From Nonomuraea soli (lineage in GTDB: Bacteria; Actinomycetota; Actinomycetes; Streptosporangiales; Streptosporangiaceae), in the NCBI RefSeq assembly GCF_013761175.1, contig NZ_JACDUR010000004.1, forward strand, positions 558,001-622,000: DNA of 64,000 nt, in the 5' to 3' direction. Below, in pieces: positions 24,824-34,194 of this stretch. Numbering within the stretch: position 1 is the stretch's first letter; each line of letters begins with the position of its first letter. The position numbers were made by a program, and so were the translations under genes. Under the pieces are notes generated by a model, which made no database searches, was not told the origin of the DNA, and saw only the letters and a program-made list of their open reading frames with translations.

Positions 24824-26619
24824 CCGGGCGCGGGGGGACGAGGCACGCAGCCGCCGAGGCGGCGCGGCTGATCTGGGTGGCGGCGCCCGGCGGGGTGGCG
24901 GCCTTCCTGCTGGTGACGCTGGCGGAGGCGGCGGCTCCGGTGGTCGCCGCGTGGATGCTGAAGCTGACGCTCGACACGCTGGCGGCCGGGGGCGACATCC
25001 TGTGGCCCGCGCTCGCCATGGCCGTCACCGGCCTGGCCTCGGCGACGGCGCCGCAGCTGACCCGCTACCTGTCGGCCGAGCTGGGCAGGCGGGTGGGGGT
25101 GCGCGCCCTCGACCGGCTGTTCACCGCGCTCGACCGGTTCGTGGGGCTGGCACCCTTCGAGGATCCCGCCTTCCTGGACCGGCTGCGGCTGGCCCAGCAG
25201 GGGGCGAGCACGTCGGGGCAGTTCGTGTCGGGCGTGTTCGGCATGGCCAGGGCGGCGGTGTCACTCGTCGGCTTCCTCGCCGCCCTGCTGGTGATCAGCC
25301 CGCTGCTGGCGCTGGTCGTGGCCGTCACGGCGGCACCGGCGTGGTGGGCGGAGCTGACCTTGTCGCGCGGGCGCGCGGCGATGCTCTGGCGCATCACGCC
25401 CAACCAGCGCAAGGAGATCTTCTACAGCCAGCTCCTCGGCAGCGTGGAGGCCGCCAAGGAGATCAGGCTGTTCGGCCTGGGACCGTTCCTGCGCGGGCGC
25501 ATGCTCGGCGAGCGGGACCTGGCGAACGCGGGACAGCGGGCGATGGACCGCAAGGAGCTGGCCGCCCAGGGCGGCCTGGGCCTGCTCGGCGCGTTGGCCG
25601 CGGGCGCCGGGCTGGTCTGGGCGGTCCTCGCCGCGCGGCGCGGCGAGCTGACCGTGGGCGACGTCTCGCTCCTGCTGGCAGCCGTGGCCAGCACCCAGGC
25701 GGCGGCGGGCACCCTGGTGCGCTCGGCCGCCGACACCCACCAGCAGCTGATCATCTTCGGTCACCACACCGCCGTCGTCACGACGGAGCCCGACCTGCCG
25801 CTGCCCGCGCTCCCCACCACGGTCCCGGCCGGAGGGCAGGGCATCGAGCTGCGCGACGTCTGGTTCCGCTACAGCGACGAGCACCCCTGGGTGCTGCGCG
25901 GGGTGAACCTCACCGTCCCGACCGGCCGCGCCGTGGCCCTGGTCGGGCTGAACGGCGCGGGCAAGTCGACGCTGGTCAAGCTGCTGTGCAGGCTCTACGA
26001 CCCGACCAGGGGCACGATCCTGTGGAACGGCGTCGACGTGCGAGAGCTGGACCCGGCCGAACTGCGCGGGCGCATCAGCGCCGTCTTCCAGGACCACATG
26101 GGCTACGACTTCAGCGCCTCCGACAACATCGCGGTCGGGGACCTCACCGCCCACGGCGACCCGGCCAGGATCGGCGCCGCCGCACAACGCGCGGGCGTCC
26201 ACGACCAGCTGATGGCTCTGCCCCAGGGCTACGACACCCCGCTCACCCGCACCTTCGCCGACGGCACGGGCGCCGGGGTGACGCTCTCGGGCGGCCAGTG
26301 GCAGCGGGTCGCCCTGGCCAGAGCCATCCTGCGAGGCGACCGCGACCTCATGATCCTCGACGAGCCCAGCTCCGGGCTCGACCCGCAGGCCGAGCACGAC
26401 GTGCACGAGCGCATGCTGCGCTACCGCGCCGGGCGTACCAGCCTGCTCATCTCCCACCGGCTCAACGCCGTACGGCACGCGGACACGATCGCGGTTCTGG
26501 ACGAGGGGGTCATCGTGGAATCAGGACACCACGACGAGCTGATGGAAGCGGGCGGCGGCTACGCCCGGCTCTTCCACCTGCAGGCGCAGGGCTACCGCGA
26601 CGAGCTGGTGACGCCGTGA
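24820..26619 (+). CDS. ABC exporter, fused membrane and ATPase domains
   Basis: The 599-residue product starts at a GTG overlapping the TlpA stop. It has a six-helix membrane domain (about 1-310) and an ATPase with Walker A GLNGAGKST near 374-382, signature LSGGQWQRV near 489, Walker B LMILDEP near 510 and H-loop SHR. It has no C39 peptidase domain at the N-terminus, unlike class II bacteriocin exporters, so leader removal is done by another protease. The neighbour is an S26 peptidase. It resembles lasso- and lanthipeptide-type exporters (NisT-like). The likely cargo is the precursor peptide or the final product. Confidence 0.88.
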   Translation: MTGRGGTRHAAAEAARLIWVAAPGGVAAFLLVTLAEAAAPVVAAWMLKLTLDTLAAGGDILWPALAMAVTGLASATAPQLTRYLSAELGRRVGVRALDRLFTALDRFVGLAPFEDPAFLDRLRLAQQGASTSGQFVSGVFGMARAAVSLVGFLAALLVISPLLALVVAVTAAPAWWAELTLSRGRAAMLWRITPNQRKEIFYSQLLGSVEAAKEIRLFGLGPFLRGRMLGERDLANAGQRAMDRKELAAQGGLGLLGALAAGAGLVWAVLAARRGELTVGDVSLLLAAVASTQAAAGTLVRSAADTHQQLIIFGHHTAVVTTEPDLPLPALPTTVPAGGQGIELRDVWFRYSDEHPWVLRGVNLTVPTGRAVALVGLNGAGKSTLVKLLCRLYDPTRGTILWNGVDVRELDPAELRGRISAVFQDHMGYDFSASDNIAVGDLTAHGDPARIGAAAQRAGVHDQLMALPQGYDTPLTRTFADGTGAGVTLSGGQWQRVALARAILRGDRDLMILDEPSSGLDPQAEHDVHERMLRYRAGRTSLLISHRLNAVRHADTIAVLDEGVIVESGHHDELMEAGGGYARLFHLQAQGYRDELVTP

Positions 26620-27044
26620 CCGCGGCGTGGATCGCCCTGGCCGCGGCCCTGCCCGCGGGGCTGGTGTGGTGGATCAGGAGCCGCTTCGTCGTCGTCACCG
26701 TCAACGGTGGCAGCATGCGGCCCACCTACGAGCCGGGCGACCGGGTGCTGGTGCGCCGGGTGGCGGCCGAGCGGGTCAAGGCGGGCGACGTGGTGCTGAT
26801 GGCCAGCGCCGCCCCGGTGCTGCGCGGCGGTGAGGGGCTCGGGCTGGTCAAGCGCGCGCTGGCCGTACCGGGGGATCCGGTGCCGCGCGAGCGGGTGCCC
26901 GCGCTGGCCGGCGCCCGCGAGCACACCGTGCCGCCGGGACGGGTGGTGCTGGTCGGCGACCATCCGGGCAGCGACGACTCGCGTCAGTACGGCTACTTCC
27001 CGCTGGCCGACCTGCTCGGCGTCGTCGTCAGGAAGTTGCCGTGA
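26616..27044 (+). CDS. S26-family signal peptidase
   Basis: The 142-residue product has one N-terminal membrane helix (about 2-20), the box B serine motif NGGSMRP (Ser33) and the lysine of box D in GLVKRALAVPGD (Lys79), then VPPGRVVLVGDHPGSDDSRQYGYFP (boxes E). Ser/Lys dyad is intact. It is shorter than housekeeping LepB (about 250 or more residues) and lacks the C-terminal catalytic extension region of Gram-negative forms. It lies between the exporter and NRPS genes with GTGA overlaps on both sides, so its likely substrate is the peptide leader. Confidence 0.85.
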   Translation: MTAAWIALAAALPAGLVWWIRSRFVVVTVNGGSMRPTYEPGDRVLVRRVAAERVKAGDVVLMASAAPVLRGGEGLGLVKRALAVPGDPVPRERVPALAGAREHTVPPGRVVLVGDHPGSDDSRQYGYFPLADLLGVVVRKLP

Positions 27045-28357
27045 GCGGGCGCAGCGGCGGGCTGACCTGGGCGCAGCGCGAGTGGTTCATGTGGGTGCCT
27101 CCCGGTTCGCCCAACGCCTTCGAGGCCAACCAGACGTGCGTGTCGCCCGGCTACGGCGCGGGGCTCGACCACGTGATCACCGCCGTGCGCGACGTGCTCG
27201 CCCGGCACGAAGGCCTGCGCACACTCGTCAGCCGCGAGCCCGGTCACGCGTCAGGGGAACTGCGCCAGCACGTGCAGGAGGTCGACGAGCGGCTGGCCGA
27301 CGTCATCCGCGTCCACCGCGACGGCGGCGAGCTCGGCCAGGCCGCGTGGCACCCCTTCGACCTGACGGCCGAGTGGCCCGTCAGGGTGCACGTGTTCACC
27401 GCCGGGCGCCGGGTGCGCAGGATCGCCCTGGTGCTCGACCACTCGGCCGTGGACGCCTGGGCGATCCGGGTGCTCTGCTCCGACCTGGCCGCCGCGATCA
27501 GGGCGCGGTCCTCCGGGCTCGAGCCGTACGGCCCGCGCGAGGTGGAGCAGCCGATCGACGCCGCCGGCTGGGAGGCCTCGCCGCAGGGCCGCGCGCACCA
27601 GGCGCGGGCGGAGCGGTTCTGGCACGCCAGGCTCACCGACCTGCGCGGACGGCTCGACGGCCACCGGGCCAGGCCCAGGGCGAGCCGGAGCCTGTCCGCC
27701 GAGCCGTACCACTCGTGCAGGCTGGCCTCCGGACGGCTGGCCGGGGCGGCGACGGCGCTCTCGGCGGCGAGCGGGTTGCCCGTCGCCTCCGTCTACCTGG
27801 CGGCGTTCGGCGTGAGCGTGCGGCGGGCCGAGGAGGCGCCGGCCGCCGGAGTCTTCGCCTTCACCGCCAACCGGCTGAGCCCGGGCGCCAAGGCCTCGGT
27901 ACGCAAGGCCGTCATGCACGCGCCCGTCGTCGTCGGCGACGGCGGCCTGAGCGACGAGCTGCACGGATGCGCGGCGCAGCAGCTGCACGGGCACCGCTTC
28001 GCCAACCTCGACCCGCGCGAGTCGACCCGGATGTGCGACGAGCTGCTCGGCGGCCACCACAGGACCGGGGTGGCGTACGCGCGCTTCAACTACATCGACG
28101 ACACGGTGGTGGGGCCGCTGGCCAACAGCCGGTCGCTCGACGAGGAGGCGATCCGCTACCAGGACCCGGCCGAGCAGGAGCGCCTGTTCCACCGCCGGCC
28201 GCGCGGGGACGGCGCGGAGTACCAGCTGACCGTGCAGCACAGCACGGCGGGCGCGCTGCTGACGCTGGCCTGGCGCGAGGACACCGGCTGGGGCGAGCAG
28301 GCCGAGGACATGCTGCGCGGCCTGGCCGAGCTGGTGGTGGGGGAGGCGTCGCGATGA
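27041..28357 (+). CDS. Stand-alone condensation-domain protein with altered active site
   Basis: The 438-residue product is a single NRPS condensation fold. The HHxxxDG motif reads D133-H134-S-A-V-D138-A139: the catalytic second His and the Asp remain, the first His is Asp and the Gly is Ala. The N-terminal LTWAQREWFMW motif matches C1 loosely. It may be an active, divergent C domain or a structural partner. Its GTG overlaps the signal peptidase stop, and its stop overlaps the adenylation gene; this ties the ribosomal and nonribosomal halves of the operon. Confidence 0.7.
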   Translation: MSGRSGGLTWAQREWFMWVPPGSPNAFEANQTCVSPGYGAGLDHVITAVRDVLARHEGLRTLVSREPGHASGELRQHVQEVDERLADVIRVHRDGGELGQAAWHPFDLTAEWPVRVHVFTAGRRVRRIALVLDHSAVDAWAIRVLCSDLAAAIRARSSGLEPYGPREVEQPIDAAGWEASPQGRAHQARAERFWHARLTDLRGRLDGHRARPRASRSLSAEPYHSCRLASGRLAGAATALSAASGLPVASVYLAAFGVSVRRAEEAPAAGVFAFTANRLSPGAKASVRKAVMHAPVVVGDGGLSDELHGCAAQQLHGHRFANLDPRESTRMCDELLGGHHRTGVAYARFNYIDDTVVGPLANSRSLDEEAIRYQDPAEQERLFHRRPRGDGAEYQLTVQHSTAGALLTLAWREDTGWGEQAEDMLRGLAELVVGEASR

Positions 28358-29829
28358 GCACCACGACGCGGCTGCTCGCGGCCCGCGCCGCCGAGAATCC
28401 CGACGGCCCGGCGCTCGTGCTGCACGGGGTCGGCGAGCTCACCCACGGCGGGTGGCAGGAACGCGCGCTGGCCGCCGCTCGCGGCCTCGTGGCGCGGGGG
28501 CTGCGGCCGGGCGAGCGGGTCGGCCTGCGGTACGGCGGGGCGGGATGGCTCGACTACGCGGTCGCCTTCCTGGCGGTCCACCACGCGGGCGGCGTGGCGG
28601 TGCCGCTGCCCGCCCACCTGAGAGAAGCCGAGCTCACCCGCCTCCTGGAGGACTGCGGCGCCACCGCGCTCCTCCACGACAGCCCAGCCATTGCGCTCCC
28701 GCACGACACTTCGGCCATCGCCACTCTTGGACCGCTCCGATGGCAGGCGGAGCTGGCCGAACTCGACGGGACCTGCGCCGCGCTGCCTCGCCCGCCGTCG
28801 CCCGGTGACCTGGCGCAGATCCTCTACACCTCGGGCACCACCGGCAGGCCCAAGGGCGTGGCGGCCACCCACGCCAACCTCGCCTGGGGCAGGGGCGGCC
28901 GCAGGCGGCCCTTCGCCCACTCCAGGCACCTCGTCCACGCCTTCCCGATCGGCACCAACGCCGGCCAGATCATGCTCATGAACGCCCTCGACGCCCACCC
29001 GGCGGTGGTCACGCTGCCCGCCTTCACGCCGGTGCGCTTCGCCAGGCTCATCGAGCGCTACGCGGCGGGCACCGTCTTCGTCGTGCCCGCGATGGCCGTC
29101 GAGTTGCTCGACTCCGGCGCGCACCAGCGCTTCGACCTGACGAGCGTCCTGCTGCTCGGCTCGGCCGCGGCCCCGCTGCCCGAGGCGGTCTGCGCCCGGC
29201 TGGCCAGGGCGCTGCCGCGGGCGACGATCACCAACTACTACACCTCGACCGAGGCCGCGCCCGCCCAGACCGTCATGATGTACGACCCGGGCAGGCCGGG
29301 CAGCGTCGGCCGGGCCGTCGCGGGCGGCCAGGTCAGGATCGCCACCGCCGACGGCGAGCCGCTGCCCGCGGGCGAGACGGGCGAGGTGTGGCTGCGCTCG
29401 CCCGCCGTTCCGCGCGCCTACTACGGCGATCCGGAGTCGACACGCGGCGTCTTCCGCGACGGCTGGATCCGCATGGGCGACCTGGGCCGCATCGACGCCG
29501 ACGGCTACCTCTACCTCGCCGACCGGGCGGGCGACGTGGTCAAGTCGGGCGGCTTCAAGGTCTCCACGCTCCACGTCGAGGAGGCCGTCTACCAGCACGC
29601 CGACGTCGTCGAGGCGGCGGTGGTCGGGGTGCCGCACCCGGTTCTGGGCACGCAGCTGGCCGCCGCGGTGGTGCTGCGCGCCCCGCTGCCGCCCGAGGAT
29701 CTGCGGGCCTTCCTGGCAGGACGGCTGGCCCCGCACGAGTTGCCGGCACGCGTGGTGGAGCTGGAACGCCTGCCACGCAACGCCGGCGGCAAGGTCGACA
29801 AGCACGCGCTCCGCAGGAGGCTGGGATGA
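28354..29829 (+). CDS. Free-standing acyl-adenylating enzyme (AMP-binding)
   Basis: The 491-residue product has A-domain core motifs: ILYTSGTTGRPKGVAATH (A3), NYYTSTEAA (A5), GEVWLRSPAVPRAYYGDPEST (A6), GWIRMGDLGRIDADGYLYLADR (A7-A8) and NAGGKVDKHAL with the A10 Lys. The position of the amino-acid-binding Asp (A4) reads FPIGTNAGQ and lacks Asp, so a carboxylic acid without an alpha-amino group is more likely than an amino acid. No carrier domain is fused. It probably loads the PCP at 29826 or the ACP at 34191. It overlaps its neighbours by 4 bases. Confidence 0.85.
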   Translation: MSTTTRLLAARAAENPDGPALVLHGVGELTHGGWQERALAAARGLVARGLRPGERVGLRYGGAGWLDYAVAFLAVHHAGGVAVPLPAHLREAELTRLLEDCGATALLHDSPAIALPHDTSAIATLGPLRWQAELAELDGTCAALPRPPSPGDLAQILYTSGTTGRPKGVAATHANLAWGRGGRRRPFAHSRHLVHAFPIGTNAGQIMLMNALDAHPAVVTLPAFTPVRFARLIERYAAGTVFVVPAMAVELLDSGAHQRFDLTSVLLLGSAAAPLPEAVCARLARALPRATITNYYTSTEAAPAQTVMMYDPGRPGSVGRAVAGGQVRIATADGEPLPAGETGEVWLRSPAVPRAYYGDPESTRGVFRDGWIRMGDLGRIDADGYLYLADRAGDVVKSGGFKVSTLHVEEAVYQHADVVEAAVVGVPHPVLGTQLAAAVVLRAPLPPEDLRAFLAGRLAPHELPARVVELERLPRNAGGKVDKHALRRRLG

Positions 29830-31265
29830 GTCAGGCATCGTTCGTGCAGCACGGGATGTGGGTCATGCGAGGCGCCGGTGCCGCCTACCACATGCCGATG
29901 CTCGTGGAGTTACCCGGCGAGGCCGACCCCGGCGTGCTGGCCAAGGCGTGCGCCGCGGTGGCCGAGCGCCACCCGCTGCTGTCCAGCGCGCTGCGCGAGC
30001 AGGACGGCGTGGCCGTGATCGTCCCCGCGGCCCGGCCGTCCGAGCTGCGCGTGGCCGGTCCGGGCGACAGCGTGGAGGACGACATCGCCCGCCCGTTCGA
30101 CCTCGGCACCGGGCCGCTGGTGCGCTTCACCCTGTTCGCGCCGCGCACCCTGCTGGTGACCGCCCACCACGTCGCCTTCGACGGGCACTCCAAGGACCTG
30201 CTGCTGCGCGACCTGCTGTCCGCCTACGACGGCGTGGTCCAGGATCCGCCCGCCACCGGATTCTCCGAGCTCGCCGAGGCGGAACGCGAGCGGGTGGCGC
30301 GAGCCCTGCCCGAGGCCCGCGCCTTCTGGCGGCCGCGCTGGAGCGAGCCGGTGCCGGTGATGGTCGCCGGGCACCTGCTGAGCTCGCGCGCGTCAGGGCC
30401 GGGACAGGTCCTGGCCTTCGAGCTGCCCAGGGTCGAGCTCGACGGGCTCACCGTCTTCGAGACCACGCTCGCCGCGCTGCACGCGCTGCTGTTCCTGTAC
30501 GGCAACAGCCGGGTCGGCACCGCCGTGGACCTGTCCACCCGGCGCCCCGAGAGCGCCGAGGTGATCGGCCCGTTCGTCAATGAGCTCCCCGTGGAGTCAC
30601 GCCCGTCGGCCGACCTGCCCTTTCACCGCTTCGCCGGATCGTTGCGCGCCGAGTGCCGGGCGATCTACCGGCATCGGGAGGTGCCGCTGGCCCGCGCGCT
30701 GCCGGGGCTGCGCCCGCACGCCGCGCTCGCGCCCGTCTCGCTCAGCTACCGCAGGCGGCAGCCGTACCACGGGACCGCCGCGGTGGACTGGCTGGTGCAC
30801 AACGGCGCGGTGCGGGGAGAGCTGCAGCTGCAGCTCGTCGACGACGGCGCCTCCCTGACGGCGAGCCTGCGCTGCTCGGCTCGTGCCGCCGCCGTGGCGG
30901 GCGAGCTGGCCGCGCACCTGCGTGCCGTACTGGAGCAGGTCGCGGCCACGCCGCAGGTGGCGCTCGGCGAGCTGGCCGAACCCGCCACGGAACACCTCAC
31001 GCAGGCCGCCGCGCCCGAGCCGCGGGCTCCGGCCGGACCCGTCGACGAGGAACTGGCCGGGCGGCTGCGCGCGATCTGGGAGGAGGTCCTGCAGATCTCG
31101 CCGATCGGCCTGCACGACGACCTGTTCGACCTGGGCGGCCACTCGCTGACCGTCACCCAGATCATCGCCCGCATGCACGGGCAGCTCGGCATCGAGGTAC
31201 CGCTCGACCTGTTCTTCGACAACCCCACCATCGCCGGAGTGCTCGATGAACTGCGCACCCGCTGA
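29826..31265 (+). CDS. Condensation-peptidyl carrier (C-PCP) didomain protein
   Basis: The 479-residue product has an intact condensation motif H114-H115-V-A-F-D119-G120 and a C-terminal carrier domain with the phosphopantetheine Ser440 in LGGHSLTV. The middle has the usual VDLSTRRPESAEVIGPFVNELPV latch-like region. It may be loaded in trans by the free A enzyme upstream and condense its unit with another carrier-bound acyl group. The next gene starts 20 bases before its stop. Confidence 0.85.
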   Translation: MSQASFVQHGMWVMRGAGAAYHMPMLVELPGEADPGVLAKACAAVAERHPLLSSALREQDGVAVIVPAARPSELRVAGPGDSVEDDIARPFDLGTGPLVRFTLFAPRTLLVTAHHVAFDGHSKDLLLRDLLSAYDGVVQDPPATGFSELAEAERERVARALPEARAFWRPRWSEPVPVMVAGHLLSSRASGPGQVLAFELPRVELDGLTVFETTLAALHALLFLYGNSRVGTAVDLSTRRPESAEVIGPFVNELPVESRPSADLPFHRFAGSLRAECRAIYRHREVPLARALPGLRPHAALAPVSLSYRRRQPYHGTAAVDWLVHNGAVRGELQLQLVDDGASLTASLRCSARAAAVAGELAAHLRAVLEQVAATPQVALGELAEPATEHLTQAAAPEPRAPAGPVDEELAGRLRAIWEEVLQISPIGLHDDLFDLGGHSLTVTQIIARMHGQLGIEVPLDLFFDNPTIAGVLDELRTR

Positions 31266-32121
31266 CCTGGAGGCGATGCTGATGATCAGGCACTTCGAGC
31301 TGGCGCTGCTCGACCTGTTCGCGCGGGGCGAGCTGGGCGGCACCACGCACACCTGCCTGGGCCAGGAGTACGTGCCCGTCGCCATGACGCCCCTGCTCGG
31401 CCCCCACGACCACGTCTTCAGCAACCACCGCGGGCATGGCCACTACCTGGCCAGGTTCGGCGACCCCCACGGCCTGCTGGCCGAGATCATGGGCCGCGAG
31501 GGCGCGATCTGCGGCGGCGTCGGCGGTAGCCAGCACATCCGCCGCGAGGGCTACCTGTCAACCGGCGTGCAGGGCGAGAGCCTGCCGCTGGCGGCGGGCA
31601 GCGCCCTGCACCTCAAGCGCACCTGGCCCGGCGCTCTCGCCTGCGCCTACATCGGCGACGGCACCTGGGGGCAGGGTGCCGTCTACGAGACGCTGAACAT
31701 CGCCGCCCTCTGGAAGCTGCCGCTGCTGGTCGTGGTCGAGCACAACGGCATCGCCCAGTCCACACCCGCCTCCGCGCACCTGGCGGGCGACATCGCCGGA
31801 CGCGCCGCCGCCTTCGGCGTGCGTCACGTGAGCGTCGGCTCGCTGGAGGTCGGCGAGATCAGGCGGGCCCTGGAGCCGCTCGTCGCCGGGGTCCGGCTCG
31901 GTGAGCCGCTGGTGGCCGAGTTCGTCACCCATCGGCTCGGGCCGCACAGCAAGGGCGACGACACCCGCGACCCCGCCGACGTGGCCCGCATCCCCGACTG
32001 GCACGCCCGCTACGAGACGCTGGACGGCTTCGCGGCGATGGACAGCGCGGCGCGCGAGCTGGTGGCGACCGTCGTCGCGGACGTCGCCGCCCGGCCGCCC
32101 GTCCGCCGGGAGGAGGCATGA
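31246..32121 (+). CDS. 2-oxoacid dehydrogenase E1 alpha subunit
   Basis: The 291-residue product is a thiamine-diphosphate enzyme: TPP motif GDGTWGQGAVYETLNIAALW ending in HN, plus GHGHYLA and GQEYVPVAMTPLL. It pairs with the E1 beta gene. Together they decarboxylate a 2-oxo acid. The ATG at 31246 overlaps the carrier gene by 20 bases; ATG 31276 is an alternative. It lies inside an NRPS-type operon with its own E2 and ACP, which argues for a special acyl supply role and not central metabolism. Confidence 0.85.
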   Translation: MNCAPADLEAMLMIRHFELALLDLFARGELGGTTHTCLGQEYVPVAMTPLLGPHDHVFSNHRGHGHYLARFGDPHGLLAEIMGREGAICGGVGGSQHIRREGYLSTGVQGESLPLAAGSALHLKRTWPGALACAYIGDGTWGQGAVYETLNIAALWKLPLLVVVEHNGIAQSTPASAHLAGDIAGRAAAFGVRHVSVGSLEVGEIRRALEPLVAGVRLGEPLVAEFVTHRLGPHSKGDDTRDPADVARIPDWHARYETLDGFAAMDSAARELVATVVADVAARPPVRREEA

Positions 32122-33083
32122 GAGTGGCGGACAACCTCAACGCCGCCCTGCACGGCGTGCTCGGCGACGACCCGCGCGCCTACCTGCTCGGTGAGGACAT
32201 CCTCGACCCGTACGGCGGAGCCTTCAAGATCACGCGCGGTCTGTCCGGGCGCTTCCCCGGCCGGGTGCTCGGCACCCCGATCAGCGAGAACGCCATCACC
32301 GGCCTCGCCACCGGGCTGGCCCTGGCCGGTGACACCGCGATCGTCGAGATCATGTTCGCCGACTTCGTGGCGCTCGCGTTCGACCAGATCTACAACTGCG
32401 CCAGCAAGTCGGTCACCATGTTCGGCTCGCGGCTGCCGATGCGCCTGGTCGTGCGCTGCCCGTCGGGAGGCGGACGCGGTTACGGCCCCACCCACAGCCA
32501 GAGCCCGATGAAGCACTTCATCGGCATGCCGGGCCTGGCGTTGTACGAGATGTCGCCGCTGCACGACAACCGGGCGGTCTTCGCCGAGATGCTGGAGCGG
32601 GCGCAGCCGTGCCTGTTCTTCGAGGACAAGGTGCTCTACACGCGGCGCATGTACGACGTGCCCTCGCCCTTCCGCTGGGAGGCGGACGGCGGGGTGGCCA
32701 GGGTGTGGCTGGACGAGCGGCCGGACTGCGTGATCGTCGCGCCGGGCGGCATGGTGCCCAGGGCGCTGGAGGCGATGCGCTCGCTGCTGCTGGAGTCGGA
32801 GATCAGCTGCGCTCTGGTGGTGCCGTCACGGCTGTACCCCTTCACCGCCGAGGTGCCCGCCGCGCGGGCGGTCGTCGTGGCCGAGGAGAGCACCGCCGGC
32901 GGCACCTGGGGATCCGAGGTCGCGCAGGTGCTGCACCGGCGGTTGTGGGGCTCGCTGCGGCGGCCGGTCACCCAGGTCAGCTCCCGCGACAGCGTCATCC
33001 CCGCCGCCGCGCACCTGGAGCGCGACGTGATCGTGGACGCCGACGACATCCGCAGGGCCGTGAAGGAGGCGCTTCGTGACTGA
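32118..33083 (+). CDS. 2-oxoacid dehydrogenase E1 beta subunit
   Basis: The 321-residue product has the E1 beta pattern: LLGEDILDPYGGAFKITRGL, GTPISENAITGLATGLAL, VEIMFADFVALAFDQIYN and RCPSGGGRGYGPTHSQS. It forms the alpha2beta2 active site with the preceding product. ATGA overlap joins it to E1 alpha and an 8-base overlap to E2. Confidence 0.88.
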   Translation: MRVADNLNAALHGVLGDDPRAYLLGEDILDPYGGAFKITRGLSGRFPGRVLGTPISENAITGLATGLALAGDTAIVEIMFADFVALAFDQIYNCASKSVTMFGSRLPMRLVVRCPSGGGRGYGPTHSQSPMKHFIGMPGLALYEMSPLHDNRAVFAEMLERAQPCLFFEDKVLYTRRMYDVPSPFRWEADGGVARVWLDERPDCVIVAPGGMVPRALEAMRSLLLESEISCALVVPSRLYPFTAEVPAARAVVVAEESTAGGTWGSEVAQVLHRRLWGSLRRPVTQVSSRDSVIPAAAHLERDVIVDADDIRRAVKEALRD

Positions 33084-34194
33084 CATCAGGGTGCCAAGGC
33101 TCAACTCCAACGACGCCGACTACCTGCTCGTGGAGTGGCTGGCGGGCGACGGCCGCGAGGTGAAGGAGGGCGAGCCGCTCGTCGTGGTCGAGACGTCCAA
33201 GACCGCCGAGGAGCTGGAGAGCCCCGCCTCGGGTTTCGTGCGGCACGCGGTCGCGGCCGGGACGACGGTGACACCCGGACAGGTGATCGCCGACGTGACG
33301 GCCCTGCCGCACGCCGCGTCAGCGGGCGTCGCCGCACCCGCCCGCGCCTTCGCGGAGGCCCCGGCCGCCGACGGCCCGGTGATCACCGAGCCGGCCCGCG
33401 CGCTCATGGCCGAGCACGGCCTCACCGACGAGCAGGTGCGCGGGCTCGACGTGCCCGTCGTGCGCCGCGCCGACATCGAAGGCCTGCTCACCGCCGCCCC
33501 CGCCCCCGCCTTGTCCGCCGCCCCCGCCCCTGCCGCCGCCGCGTCCGGCGCGGTCACGCTGTCGCGCGTGCAGCAGGCCGTCGGCAGGGCCGTCGCCCTC
33601 TCCCACGCCACCATCCCCGCCGCGTACGCCGTCGTCCGCATGGACCTCGGCGCCGCGCTCCAGCGTGCCGCCCGCCTCACCCGCGAGGTGCGCCGCCCCG
33701 TCGGCCTGGCCGAGCTGTTCGTCCACGCCGTCGCGGGCCTGCATCCCGCCTTCCCGCTGTTCTTCGCCACCCTCGACGGCGACAGAGCCCTCCTCGCACC
33801 GGCGCCCAGGGTCGGCGTCACCCTGGACCTCGGCCACGGCCTGTTCGTGCCCGTCGTCCACGACACCTCCGACCTGGCCCGCATCGCCGTACGCCTGACC
33901 GAGCTCAGGCTCGCCGCCGCGAGCGGGACCTTCCGCGCTGCGGACCTCGACGGCGCCACCATCGCCGTCACCCTGCACACCGAGGCCGAGGTGATGCTCG
34001 CCATCCCCTTCGTCTTCCCCGGCCACGCCTGCGCGCTGGCGGTCACCGCTCCCCGGCCGGAGGCCGTCGTCCTGCCGGACGGCACCATCGCGGCCCGCAC
34101 CATCGCGCACATCGGGCTGGCCTACGACCACCGATTGATCAACGGACGAGAGGCCGCGTCGTTCCTCGGCGCGCTCAAGGAGGCTCTGACGTGA
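33076..34194 (+). CDS. 2-oxoacid dehydrogenase E2 (lipoyl acyltransferase)
   Basis: The 372-residue product has a lipoyl domain (1-78, lipoyl Lys42 in ETSKTAEELE), an Ala/Pro linker, a peripheral-subunit-binding domain (about 95-137) and a catalytic core with YDHRLINGREA near the end (His of the acyltransferase site). The core is short but has the VGLAELFVHAVAG and HGLFVPVVHD motifs. It would carry an acyl group from E1 and hand it to CoA or, here, perhaps to the carrier protein whose gene overlaps it by four bases (GTGA). No E3 is present; a housekeeping lipoamide dehydrogenase would serve. Confidence 0.85.
   Translation: MTDIRVPRLNSNDADYLLVEWLAGDGREVKEGEPLVVVETSKTAEELESPASGFVRHAVAAGTTVTPGQVIADVTALPHAASAGVAAPARAFAEAPAADGPVITEPARALMAEHGLTDEQVRGLDVPVVRRADIEGLLTAAPAPALSAAPAPAAAASGAVTLSRVQQAVGRAVALSHATIPAAYAVVRMDLGAALQRAARLTREVRRPVGLAELFVHAVAGLHPAFPLFFATLDGDRALLAPAPRVGVTLDLGHGLFVPVVHDTSDLARIAVRLTELRLAAASGTFRAADLDGATIAVTLHTEAEVMLAIPFVFPGHACALAVTAPRPEAVVLPDGTIAARTIAHIGLAYDHRLINGREAASFLGALKEALT

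Noticed and set aside
31246-34194. Housekeeping pyruvate or branched-chain dehydrogenase operon
   Set aside because: It is embedded in overlapping genes for NRPS enzymes with its own free ACP and no E3, so a pathway role is more likely.
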